From: Toxonevra muliebris
Lineage: Eukaryota; Arthropoda; Insecta; Diptera; Pallopteridae
Assembly: GCA_963691655.1 (NCBI GenBank)
Contig: OY829326.1
Span: 59,513,776-59,577,775, forward strand
DNA length: 64,000 nucleotides
Direction: 5' to 3'
The notes beneath the pieces were generated by a model. It was not told the DNA's origin. It did no database searches and was given only the letters and a program-made list of their open reading frames with translations. Within the stretch, counting starts at the first letter, position 1. The number at the start of each line of letters is the position of its first letter. Made by a program: the position numbers and the translations under genes. Of the stretch, positions 34,919-46,242 are shown one piece after another.

Positions 34919-35870
34919 TTTCCGAAACCGTGGAAAAGGGATAATACTGAGCCTGAGGCTTTCAGACCAGTCAGTTTAACCTTTTTCCTTTTTAAAACAA
35001 TGAAGAGGGGGTTTTGTAGAATATTTTAAAAGCGCGACATTAAAGAATAGTTCTCCGAGGTTATAGAGCTAGGAAGATCTAATAAAGTGGTCCTGTTGAA
35101 CTTCTAAAGCTTGTTGAACGAAAGCTTTTTCGTGGCAAAATTAGAGATACAGATTATGGAGTTATTAAAGGATGTTTAAAAGGTGAGATGATATTACCCA
35201 TGACAGAAGAATTAAGAAGGTAGATGCATTTTTACAAGTAAGAGGAACTTTGACAGTTGGGAAAACATTTGTTTTGATACTATTCTTCTTTTTGCAACAG
35301 AGTTGTATTTTCATAGTGGAATTTTTAAGTGAGAATTTATAAGAAAATAATTTGCATAGTATTGCATGTACATAGGGAGAATTACTTGCTGCTTTTTAGA
35401 TTATTTTTTAGCACTAAACATGTTCAAGGTATTTGCTAATAAAGAAAACAAATTTAAATAACATTATTTATACTTTTTTTTATTATAAATAAAATTTATC
35501 TTTTAGTACTAAGTAATAAAAGTAGTATTAATAATCTACTACTAACTCACTCTTTTGTTCCCATTTCAAAAAATGCATCTCTAAAAAGTTCCTCTTACTT
35601 GTCAAAAATTTAAAATGGCTTCTTTTTGAAAAAATACATCTACCTCTAAATACTTCTACTATGATATTACCCATACTTTGGAATATTACTGCAACACCCC
35701 TACAATTGCATTAGAAATTTTGTTTGACTTGTTCCATTTGCATTTATTCGTAATGAAAACGGCAGTTTTAATGGCATTGCACATGACTAAAAATGCAACT
35801 TGACATGCATTTGACACATTGGACTTGTTCTTGGATCTTTACACAGTGTCAGTGAATGATATGAGTAAAA
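34919..35870 (+). pseudogene. Non-LTR reverse transcriptase relic, interrupted by a MITE
   Basis: Translation from 34919 gives PKPWKRDNTEPEAFRPVSL followed by TFFLFKTMKRG, the start of a non-LTR reverse transcriptase (PKPGK.d...SfRPISLtSFlLKtlErl). After a decayed stretch, GCLKGEMILP at 35170-35198 runs, across the MITE, into ILWNITATP at 35672, matching the family GCPQGGVLSPLLWN motif. Beyond about 35720 stops accumulate and homology fades. The catalytic YADD box was not found. It belongs to the same broad group as the relics at 16 and 39-42 kb. Confidence 0.75.
35199..35663 (-). mobile_element. P-element-like MITE, copy 2 (465 bp, inverted to copy 1)
   Basis: Ends CATGACAGAAGAATTAAGAA (left) and CATAGTAGAAGTATTTAGAG (right, read inward). 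Flanks are a perfect 8-bp duplication ATATTACC (35191-35198 and 35664-35671). Internal words such as TTTTGACAAGTAAGAGGAAC near an end, TGTACATAGGGAGAATTA and TAATAATCTACTACTAACTC match copy 1 in reverse complement. Removing the element and one target copy joins reverse transcriptase codons in frame. No protein coded. Confidence 0.88.
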
Positions 35871-35871
35871 T

Positions 35872-38222
35872 AAAGGTAATCGAGAGATTGCACAAGACAC
35901 TAGTTGTTCCATACACAATGATTGACATTAATATTTTGACTTATGGATAGAGAGTAGAGCGGTAGAGCGGGTGCTGGGATTATCTCCAAGGCGCTGAACC
36001 TAGTACTCTATACCTTCAAAGATACGTGTCTGTTTATCAAACAGAACTGCTTAGACTCAAACATGCGTTGGATTAACTAATAAATGGGCAAGCGGGAAAA
36101 AAGATTGCGTCTGATTAAAGAGTTATATACCTTTTGGCTCTGAAAAATTAAGGGTTTTTATTGATTTTTTCAAGTTTGTAATCATAATTTTATTTATACA
36201 AACTGCAAAGTTTCGAATAGTATATTATGTATATGAAAATTAGGAAAATTGTGGAAACTACGGGCTTTGCCCCGAAACGCCTTTTTTTGCAATAGCGCGC
36301 TATAAATTGGTGTAACTTAAGTTCCACTGTTCCGGTCTTGATGAATTTTTAGGAAATATTCTCGAAAGAATATTCTACTCAGCAGAACGCATATAACCCC
36401 TTAAGTGCATTAGGCAGACTAACGTAGACTTGAACATAGTACACATGATATGGACACTTCGGGTATGATCTGAACAAGATGAATCTTATGGAGAATGATG
36501 CTTATAGACTTTATTCAGAGTACTCTCAGACATTAGCACGAGTCGAGCCAATGCCCAGCGTTGAGATTTAAATTTATTGGCGGTATCGAAATACGCGAAC
36601 TTTATTTTAAAATAAGTGGTTTCATTGACTTGTGATGCAATTATGAGGAAGGTGTTCGAGGGAGCATAAAAGGACCCCGCATTCGGTGGTCTATAATTAC
36701 GATAAATCTGTTAATAATAAGTAAGAATAATAACTCTGGATCACATATTGGTCTCCATTCTGAAATTGTTCACAATAATATCTTGATTATTTAAAGCTAC
36801 AAACTGAATAGTTCATTTTGGTCTTTCTACATGAACTTGGCAAATACTTCAAGGTATTTAATCCCTCACATCAATTAAAACTGCAGATTGTTTTTAACAT
36901 TTCTTCCCAAAATAATTATGTCCTTCCACATAACCATTACCGATTAATGCAAAAGTCAAAACAATGCAACACCATGCATAATTAACAAAAATAACACTCC
37001 TGCTCCTCTTTTTTTTGTTATTTTTTAACGTTTTGTATATTTTTCTTACACTTTTCTTATGTTCTCACAAAACAGAAAAAAACGAGGCTACAACGAAATC
37101 GTGCAGTAGCGCTTAAACAAACATGACATGGTATGCCACATGCACACATGCGTGGTGTGTTTATAAAACAACAACCAACACCATAAAATAAAAACAAAAA
37201 CTACAAGAAGCTGCTCATCTTCAACATTAAGTCCCAAATCTTACTGAATACGAAACATAAAGAAAATGATGTAAAAAGTAAATTTTTAAAAATATAAACA
37301 AGTCCCAAGCTTCATTGCACATTCAAGTTAACGTTAAAAGGGAAAGGGATTAAGATCAGCTGTTGTTAAAATCTCAACAAAACAAAAAAGAAGCAGAGTT
37401 AATGAAAAAGAAACCTACGCCACAGCCAATTTTCAAAGTAATAAAATTCCACTTATTTTTAATTGTTCCTCTTTTTGTTGTATGTTGTTAAAGCTTAAGC
37501 AACAGCAACAGTGCAAAAAAAATGTCACTGTCACACGCATGTGGCGCACTGCTCGACTCCGCAGGCAATTAATATCATGACAGCTTTTTAAAAACCAGCA
37601 CGCTCACTCACACATATGAAAAAAAGGTACTTAGTACTCAACAAGGTAATAAAAACTAGTTTTTTTTATCACATATTAATTTAGATTTTTTTGTTATAGT
37701 TTTACAATTTTTCATATTGGGTGTTTTGTTAAAAATTGCTAAAAAAGGAGGTCTCTACATAAAAATAACTCACGAATTTAAATACTTTTTTTTATCTAGT
37801 TCAATTTCTACTTAAAGAGATATCAACTCTTAATCGTTGTTGTATGTATATTTTTATTTTCGTTTTTCCTTTAACTGGTAAACACCTGCAGCAGTAGCAG
37901 CACCAGCAGCAACAATCCAATCTACTTCCATTTTTTGTTCAATCATAAATTAATGTCAAGTGATTTTTGCTGCCGAACAATATTAAGTCATTAACAAAAC
38001 TATTTAGCTCAAATTTCCAGTTGAATAAAAATGATTGCAATGCAAAAAAATAAAAAATATTAATAAATATGACGCCCATAAAATATGTTCATAATCTGAA
38101 CTATGTAAGCAATTAAAAATTGGTAGCAAATATTTAATGGAAATGATTTTTCTATATCTTTATAATTGCATTTTCCTACGTAAAAAAATTTAAAAACCAT
38201 TATTACTTTAATAATATTTGTT
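35872..38222. other. Non-coding stretch, nothing named
   Basis: AT-rich DNA with short runs of higher complexity at 35930-36060 and 36280-36700 that could be further decayed retroelement, but no conserved motif could be read. No exon supported. Confidence 0.4.
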
Positions 38223-38350
38223 AATGCAACGATGGTAGTTTAATGGCTGACAAAAACAAATCTTCAGTGTAAAAATTGGCTAAGAAAAGTTTTTCACTTC
38301 GACGTTCGATTTCGGCAGAGAAAACTGTGGGTTCGTTCTATTCCATAAAT
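38223..38350 (+). mobile_element. SINE family A fragment
   Basis: Contains AAAAATTGGCTAAGAAAAG, GTTTTTCACTTCGACGTTCG and a TTTCGGCAGAGAAAACTG word in the same order as the body of the copies at 26.7 and 48.8 kb. Head and tail not recognisable. Confidence 0.5.
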
Positions 38351-38812
38351 GGATGCAATGGCTACATGCGATACGATTCTAAGTCGAATTTAAATGATTT
38401 GTTAGTCCAATGGTGCAGTATCTTTCGTGAAAATTTCACAGTCAATTCTTTTTTATCCATAACCTGAACACATTCGAGATAAACATCCGCATGTCCAGTT
38501 CAGTTTAGATCAACAAATTCTTTCTCAGAGACATAAGGAACAAGGTGTCTTGTTTTTTAAGGATTGGTTAATAAAATTTAATCGCTTAAGCTGCTTGTAC
38601 TCATTCCCTTTGTCGGTCCTAAGAGAGCTCTTAAAGTAAGGTCCTTGTTTAGTTCTTACTCTACATCTAAACCCGTCCATCAATGTAAGGGAATTGGCTA
38701 AATTGGGTTAGAATACACAATGAACTTTGTCTTATGTGGATGCTGAGTCAACTCTCTGAAGAGTTTGTTTGACTGGGTTCTTCAAATTGCTTTATTGGGC
38801 ACGAATCTCTTG

Positions 38813-40620
38813 TTGGTTTAGGTTAGGTTAAGTTAAGTCCCGTTGTGTTACCATGTGGATGTTTCATTCACCCCATTTGAAACAGAACCTGAATTAGTCG
38901 AATCAATTAGGTAGCCAAGGCTGGGCAGAAACATAAGTAATAGAAAAGGGATTCTTCCTCTTCTTCATCGCATCCAATCCAAAAGCGTATACTCCTCTTA
39001 GGCAGTAACCAGACCAGTATTGCCACAGCTTTGTACATTTGTTTTTAACTGAAAGATAACAGCTTCGCAGAGCGTTTAGGGTTATACTCTGTCCACATCT
39101 GCTTGGTTACTTTTCATGTGTGTTCAGTCAGCCATCTAACTTTCGCCTGGCTCAAAAACTCTGTTTAAACATTAACCTTGCAGGTTGCCAGTGGGATACC
39201 CGGGTGGATTTTAAATTGTAAATGCACTATTTTTATACCTAATCTGGTTAATTCATCAGCTTTGTTATTTCCAGGTATAACACTGTGGCCTGGAACCCAC
39301 ACAAGGCGTACGTTGAGTTCATCGGCTACTTCGTTAAGTAGACGCCGACTATCAAAAGCCACCTTGAAGGTTGGTAATATGCTGGCTAAGGATTTTATAG
39401 CAGGTTGATTGCCGCTGTAAATGAAAATATCATGGGCTGATATTTTAAAACTTTTCAGCCAGTTCGCCGCTGCCTGATCTTGGAAAACGCTACAAGAGTC
39501 AAGCAGACCAAAGGATAAGTTTAATCATAATTGCTCAGAGAATATCACTCTCTCTACCCTTTCATCCAGTTTGGATACGTCAAGTGTAATGGTACACCGC
39601 AGATCGATTTTTAATCAAATCCCCTCTCGAAGAAATGGAAGTGATAAAGTGATTGTCGAAAAAGGGTATGGAAAGGGTGTATTTAATATTCTTAGGTAAA
39701 GCAGTAAATTCCGAATTTTGGAATGACCTATACATGGTTCAGACCAGGGACTGACTAAATTTAGCCTGATAGCTGAGTTGGCTATGTTCATGGTGGTCAT
39801 GGCTAAGGGCAGAAATGTTCTTAAGTCACCTGTGATCAACAATGATGCCATTGCTTGAACCTTTGCCCAATACCTTTTTGTGAACTTATTTTTGAAGATA
39901 TGCCCATCAAGTCAATGCACCATAAAATAGAATTGGCCTAATAACTGCCTTATAAAACCAGTGAACGATTCGAGGTTCCATACCCGATCTTTTGCCTGCT
40001 GGTTTATATGAGAAAACTGTAACATTAGCCTTTTGGACCCTAAAAAGGATATTAGTTTTTCAGCTTAATGTCCTATCTAGCATGAGTCCCAGAAATTTCG
40101 CCTGTTCCAGTAACCTGAGAGAGACTCCTTTAAGAGTCGGAGTATTAAAGGCGGGATATCTATTCTTATTAGTAAATAGGACCAGTTCGGTTTTAGCCGA
40201 GTTGGAGAGAGTGCCTGAAAACGTATATGAAACTGTCAAAACTACATAATCTACTGCAGCATACGCAACCATAGTGCAACCGCACTCTTCTAGATCTACT
40301 AGTAGAACATTTACCACTAGTTTTCATAACAATGGCGAGAGTACCTCTTGCTACCGTCCTACTTAAGGATAAGCTTCCCAGCATAAGCGAAGTCTCAAAA
40401 AAGTTTATTAAAGCTTTGTCTAAACCTAGCTTACCTAAGTGTGCCATTATTAAAAGCTCCTTCTATATCGACGAAAGCAACTAGAGTACACTCCTTTAGA
40501 TTCAAAGATTTTTCGATACTATGTACAAATTAGGGAATGAAGGTCAGTTTTTACTATCTTGACCTTGGCGTAAGCATGCTGAGACTTAAATATCAGGGAT
40601 TTATGTCATCCCTAATAAAT
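38813..40620 (-). pseudogene. Non-LTR retrotransposon relic (RT plus RNase H), minus strand
   Basis: Read leftward from 40620: HAYAKVKIVKTDLHSL, ECTLVAFVDIEGAFNN (RT motif A with its catalytic Asp), GLDKALINFFETSL and VNVLLVDLEECGCTMVAYAA. There the YADD box is broken to YAAVDYVV. Next come TELVLFTNKNRYPAF and AKFLGLMLDRTLS. The RNase H part has DIFIYSGNQPAIKSL (TDSQ altered to SGNQ), then VRLVWVPGHSVIPGNNKADEL. Ends near 38825 in GGTTAGGTTAAG on the plus strand, that is a CTTAACCTAACC-type tail. Multiple stops and shifts. Lies head to head with the relic at 40755-42180. Confidence 0.85.
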
Positions 40621-40754
40621 GTAAAGGGTTTTTCATTAAGCGTGTCTGACGTTAAAATTTAATAAAAGGAGTTGTGTGTGAGATATGACGAAAACTTTTA
40701 TTGCAAATTAAAGTACATTCAATACCAATAACTTCAATGGAAAGCTAATATAGC

Positions 40755-42180
40755 AGAGATAGTACGGAAAGCCTCTTGCGCTCTCCACTGCTGTAAGAGG
40801 GCATTAGGAACAAGATGGGGTCTTCAACCTCGAGTCACTTCCTGGCTCTATTCAGCAGTGGTCGAGCCTAGTCTTCTTTATGGATCCGTCTTCTGGTGGC
40901 CAGCTACTGCAAAGGCGGTCAACCTTAAACCACTGGATAAGGTTAGAAGAACGGCAGCCATATTGATTACTGGGGTTCTCTGTACTACCTCCACAAAAGC
41001 TCTCTTCGCAATCCTTCATTGGTTGCCAACTTCACTTCTGGTTAAGCAACAAGCTAAGTGCTCTGCTGCCAGACTCAGTGCCCTAACTCGGTGGACCCGG
41101 TCAAACCTAAGCCATGCCAAGATTTTAATCCACGATACGTCCGTACCAACTAACGTGGACTACATTTGCTCTACCCCTAATTTAAACCACACGTTCTTCA
41201 CCCATATCCCAGTAGAGAGGAATGGGTTAATGACGAGGTGGTCACTGACAATTCAATTGACATCTATACAGATGGATCCAAATCGGAGGAAAGAGTCGGC
41301 TGCGGCATCTTCTCTAGTAAGTTAGATCTCAGACTCTCTTTCCGACTTCCTGACCATTGCAGCGTCTTTCAGGCGGGAGTAATGGCTATCTATCAAGCGT
41401 CCAAGTGGCTTATTCGCAACGATTCATTCGATAAGAATATCTACATCTACACGGACAGCCAAGCAGCAAGCAAGTCCCTTGCCGGTATTTTCACTACATC
41501 AAAGCTTGTTCTCGACTGCCGATCTTCACTCAACATTTTGTCGAGTCACTCTCAGGTCCACCTATATTGGGTACCTGGACACATGGATATTACAGGTAAC
41601 TGCAATGCCGACGAGTTAGCAAAACAGGGCTCGCAGCTTACAGATATATCACCTTCCTGCACAATTGGTGTCCCTCTTACGTCTATTAAATTAGCCATTA
41701 AGCAACAACCTTGAGGAATCAAAAAGATCCTGGGTAGCGGAGCATACCTGTGGTATTACCAGGCTAACATGGACCACTATGGACAAAGAACGGACTAGAC
41801 AGCTACGCAACCTTAGCAAAAACTCCATCAGCATTATGACTTCGGTGCTCACGGGACACTGCATAATGGGGAGACATGCTGCACGACTAGGACTGCCATT
41901 CAATGACTTCTGTCGGGACTGCGGCTCTGAAGAGGAGGAAGAAACAGTACTCCATTTTATGTGCGAATGCCCATCCCTGGTCAGGAGGAAACTAAAACTC
42001 CTGGGCTCACCTTTCTTTACTAGTCTATCATCATAAATATTAAGGACATAGCCAGATTCATTATGGAATCCTCATGGTTCTCCAATCCGTAAATGGGGGA
42101 ATCGCGCCGTACTGTGGTATCACAATGAGCTTATGTGTGCTTTCAAGCAGAAGGCTTCCACTCCAACCTAACCTAACCTA
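40755..42180 (+). pseudogene. Non-LTR retrotransposon relic (RT end, RNase H, CCHC-like end), plus strand
   Basis: Starts within the RT thumb (KASCALHCCKRALGTRWGL, VVEPSLLYGSVFWWPA). Continues through a frameshift near 41230 into RNase H: DIYTDGSKSEERVGCGIFSS, FQAGVMAI, IYTDSQAASKSL, YWVPGHMDITGNCNADELAK. The catalytic Glu of FQAE is Gly here, so RNase H would be inactive. After another shift the C-terminus reads HCIMGRHAARLGL, CRDCGSEEEEETVLHFMCEC. The 3' end has CCTAACCTAACCTAA at about 42166-42180. The 5' part is missing, as usual for truncated copies. It is the best preserved retroelement in the window. Confidence 0.9.
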
Positions 42181-42197
42181 AATATCACAAAAAAATA

Positions 42198-42430
42198 TAC
42201 CCGTCAATTGGCTAGGTGGCCATCTTGGTCTTTGGACTTTTTTCTATGTGATGACGTTGGTCTATGGCAATAAGCCAGAGACGTTAGACGAGCTAATATT
42301 GAACGAAAATTTGCCAGAATATCGTTAAAAATGTGAAATATAGTGGTCGAGAATTTCATTAAAATATTCTTTAGAAAAATTGTCCATATAGGTGACATCT
42401 TAAAAGAATAATAAAAAAATAAATATTTGT
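42198..42430 (+). pseudogene. Tc1/mariner/IS630-type transposase C-terminal remnant
   Basis: PVNWLGGHLGLWTFFYVMTL followed by VYGNKPETLDELILN lines up with the family's NWPPRSCDLtPLDFFLWG..K..VYa.kPeTLdEL. Further on, in another frame, VVENFIKIF...GDIL resembles the closing VmENf..R....GGHl. It starts about 20 bases after the CCTAA tail of the retroelement. Too short and broken to be functional; the rest of the transposase is absent. Confidence 0.65.
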
Positions 42431-44080
42431 AGAAATCAACAAGGTTTGGCATAGAGTTGTGATGATAATTAAAATATTTCATACAAAAAATAGCATAATA
42501 ACCACGCCTACTTACTATTAAATGCAAATAGGTGTTTTTATAGGGTGTATAGGGCATATATAGTTCGACCGCGCCCAAACTTAAAACTTTCTCGCCGAGT
42601 AGTGTAGCTTGACGAAGCCCAGCTGTTTTTATTTTATTTAACCGTCTAATTTGGTATTAAAATGAATACATATTTAGAATTTTAATTGTTCAAAAGAAAG
42701 GGCAGTAGGGTGGCGTGAGGTCGAAGGTCCTAGACCTGATACTGATTGTCTGTGTAGTGTGAGATAATCTGACATATATTTTACGTTTTTCAGCATAAAA
42801 TTTTAAATTCTCTATATGTTCTAGTTAACGACACCGGGCCTTGAAGTTCAATGATTTTCATAACATTCAAAGCATCCGTTTACTGACTCGCTAGTATTTT
42901 GATTTTCGATTAAGTGCTCTACAGATTTAAGTACGGTACACACATATATCCTATATTAGTCAACAGTTATTGTTAATTTTATTTATACATACATCATAGT
43001 TATGTAAAGTTAAGTCATAAAGTTGTCAATCTTAAGACAAAAATTTATTACCATAACATAAACAATAACAATAAAAAAACAACAACCGAAAAAATCTACT
43101 GCTGTCAACATTTGCTTGCATAAACTAAAAAATAAATCTTTTCACCAAACTTATGTATGTATGTTTTTGAATTTCCAATTGAAGCAGTCGCCTGCATTTT
43201 GGCGTCAAAAGTAGCAAAAAATATCTTGCACGCTGCTATTAAATTTTATGCATATTTTATTTATCACGCATTTTTTTGTTTAATGTCTATTGAAATTATT
43301 ATTTAAACTTCTTGATCTGCTCCTTAGAGTTATAACTTTTAACTCTTGTTAAAATTATGTACATTTATTGTATGTGTTTTAAACTTGTTTTAACTGCATG
43401 TTGCATGTGGCAAGAAAAACTTAAGCAACATTTTATATTACTGACATTTTGCATAAAGTTATTAAAATTGTACGCGTAGCCCACCACCAATTCAGGCAGC
43501 GTTGCATAGTAAATAGGCTTTTAAAATTGCTTACTTATCTATGAAGTAATTAGTTTTCTGTTAGTCAATATTAGTTACACAAAAATTTAAAATGCGGAAA
43601 TGATTTTTAACAATTATACATACATACAGACATGACTAGTAGGTACATATGGGGGGAATGCATACATATGTAATTGACAGTTTTGCACATTGTATGGAAA
43701 AATAGAAAAGAAGTAGGTAAATGCGAAACCAGTTTTGTTAATTCATGAGAATTGGGATTAAAAATTCGTTACGGTTATGAGTAAATTAGTAATGCAGGTT
43801 TAGTTTAAACTTTATGTAAAGAAAATGAAATTCTTTAAAATGCATTCTGCGAATTAAAATGACGTAGAGTATGTCCAAAAATTGTTTATACCCTAACTAA
43901 TGATATTCTATAAATCTGAAAAATTCGTTGTTTAATATGTAATTCAACACTATATCATGAATTAATTCATTTCCGTCCATCCGGTCTTCAATAAAAAATT
44001 TTAGTACTTAAAAAAATAAAAGAAATTTGGGGGGAGGAGGGGAAGGGGGAGCTGATTTTACTAAATTAAAGGATAAATAT
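42431..44080. other. Non-coding stretch
   Basis: AT-rich sequence with no gene or clear repeat; a G-rich run (ggggggaggaggggaaggggg) lies at about 44030-44050 at its right end. Probably intronic if the RECK-like gene continues beyond. Confidence 0.4.
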
Positions 44081-44089
44081 TAGACTCAA

Positions 44090-45070
44090 TATAGACCAAA
44101 AACGAATGCAAAAATTTTATCAATGTTTACACCAAAAAATACAGACCAAAAACTAAAAGATAATTGGAACTGAGATCAAAATTCAAACTAAAATCGGATA
44201 GAAATTTAGGCGGAAGTTTCGACCAAATTTCAAAGTTAAATTCAAATACTTTTTCAGATTGAAATTTAAACCAAGAAAAGAACCAAACTCAGATAGAAAA
44301 TCTAGATAAAAATAAGACCAAACTCTGACCAAAACCATGATGAAAAAACAAAAACAATATTCAGACCACGAATCGGACCGAAATTCCAACAAAAATCGAT
44401 CAAAATGAAGCCAAATTCAGACCAAAACTCATACTAAAACCCCAAAATTCATACCGAATCCAAGCCAAATTCAGTTCAAAACTCAGGCCAAAAATCAAAC
44501 CAAAATTCTGAACAAATTGAGACCACACAACTCAGACTAATAGTTATACAAAACTTTAGGCCAAAAGGACACCAAATACTGAACGAAAGTAAACCAAAAT
44601 TCAGACCAAAAACCAGTGGAGATATCTGATAAATATTCGCACCAAAAAATTTTAACTCATATACAGACCAAAAGTTGACAAAACTTTAGACCGAATTCAA
44701 AAAAAAAACTGGACCAAAATTCCTGCAGAATTCAGTTTAAAATTTAAAACAAAATTCAGATCGGTTTCAAACAAAAACTCTTATCAAAATCATGCCAATT
44801 GAGACCAAAATTTCGACTACAACTCAAATGAAGAGTTTGATTAAAACTGATCTAAAAGGACTTAGACCAGATATCAGATCAAATGCTGGTGTGAGCAAAA
44901 TTGGGACCATAATTTAGACTAAGAGTTACACCAAAACTCACACCTGAAGGATCTCAAATACAGACCTAAAGCAAATCAAAATTTAAACCAAATATAGATT
45001 AAAACTCAAATCAATTTCATATTAAAATTCAGACCTAAAAACAATTCAGTGCAAAATTCAACCCAAAAAC
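44090..45070. repeat. Cryptic short-unit repeat, AGACCAAAATTC-like, about 1 kb
   Basis: Variants of ACCAAAATTCAGACCAAAAC follow one another for nearly 1 kb, with units of roughly 10-14 bases and many substitutions and indels. All stops are scattered, so it is not coding. It looks like an old expanded simple repeat. Confidence 0.7.
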
Positions 45071-46161
45071 TTGACCATTATAAAGCTTTCTAAAAGTGAG
45101 GCATCTATAAACTGGCGCTGAAAACTTATATTTAATGTTTGTAGTCCAAGTGTATTTAATAATCAGTAACACTGTAACGTGCTTCCTATTGGCACGTCCA
45201 GCATGGCCGTTAATCAGAATTGATTCAAAAATCCGAACCCATTTTAATATTTATGTTAAATTATTATTATTAATATAAATATTTAAATAATATATAATAT
45301 AAAATAATATTTTAAATCCTAAAGTTCTTCGTGTGTAGAAAACAAATGCTTTTCCCTGCTGATGGCTTTTTTTTGAAAAAATCGAAATACTTCAGAGCCT
45401 TCTTAAAAATATCTCTTTACAACAAATATACTGCTCTTCGTGTATTTTAGGTAAATCAAAATTGTCGGGTTCTGGGATGGCTTCAGGTCACATAGCCATC
45501 TGCACTTGCCGCCCCTGGACTCCCACTGGTAGTAGTTTTTGGCTTACCCCGAAGAAATGCGGTGACCAAGTGTACAAAAAATTTAAAATACTCCACGTCA
45601 TGAGCAATAATTGAATGTATTTAACACAGCATTTTAGAAATTTTTATAAGTTACAAAAAGGGAAATGTGGAAATCTCCGTATGTTTTTTACAAGTTTCGT
45701 TAGCTGTAGTTTCTTAAAAATGTATGAGGACCTGTGAAGTTTTAATTTTTACTTCAAGTTTGTTATTTAATCTAGGTGAATTTCTCATTTCAAATGCAAA
45801 ATAATTAATTTTAATATTTTTATTCTTTATTTTTTTGAGAAATTCCAGAAAAGCCCCCTTTAAAATGCATTCAACGGTTAAAGTATTTCATAAAAATATT
45901 TTGCCGAAAATTTCATCATAGGCCACCAAAGACAAGAAGAACCTACGGGTTCAAGGTAAGGCTTAAGGCTTGACTGTGTTTTGTTGTGTGGGGAAATGCC
46001 TTCACTTAAACCTATAGGTATTTATTGCCTTTGGTTAACCCAGTTGAAATTTTCCGTAAAATATTTTTATGGAATCTTTTAACTCTTGAATACCCTACAT
46101 GAGTATTTTTAGACTCATGTATCTCACTCTCTTTTTAGGAACTCTAGAAGCAGCCTTTGTA
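45071..46161. other. Non-coding stretch with one less AT-rich patch
   Basis: Mostly AT-rich. A more balanced patch at about 45460-45580 (ending near GAAATGCGGTGACCAAG) stands out in composition, but neither strand gives a protein I recognise. Confidence 0.35.
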
Positions 46162-46242
46162 TTATGCCTGGTTTTCATGCAATGGGCTGGCATACAACTT
46201 TCTTTTTTTATTGAATATGACTTAGTGAAAACTTAGCATTAG
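46162..46242. mobile_element. Short MITE, family TATGCCTGGTTTTCA, copy 2
   Basis: Ends ATTATGCCTGGTTTTCA and TAGTGAAAACTTAGCATTA. Shares both ends and the inner ATATGACxTAGTGAAAAC word with 25344-25467 but is about 40 bp shorter. Confidence 0.55.

Noticed and set aside
41238..41714. Active RNase H gene
   Set aside because: It is part of a truncated, frameshifted non-LTR element, and the second catalytic acidic residue is replaced by glycine (FQAG in place of FQAE).
42166..42180. Interstitial telomere repeat
   Set aside because: Only three CCTAA units, placed exactly at the 3' end of a retrotransposon relic; flies lack TTAGG telomeres.
44183..44392. Aromatic-rich open frame in the ACCAAAATTC repeat as a protein
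   Set aside because: Produced by the simple repeat; composition reflects the repeat word and stops bound it at random.
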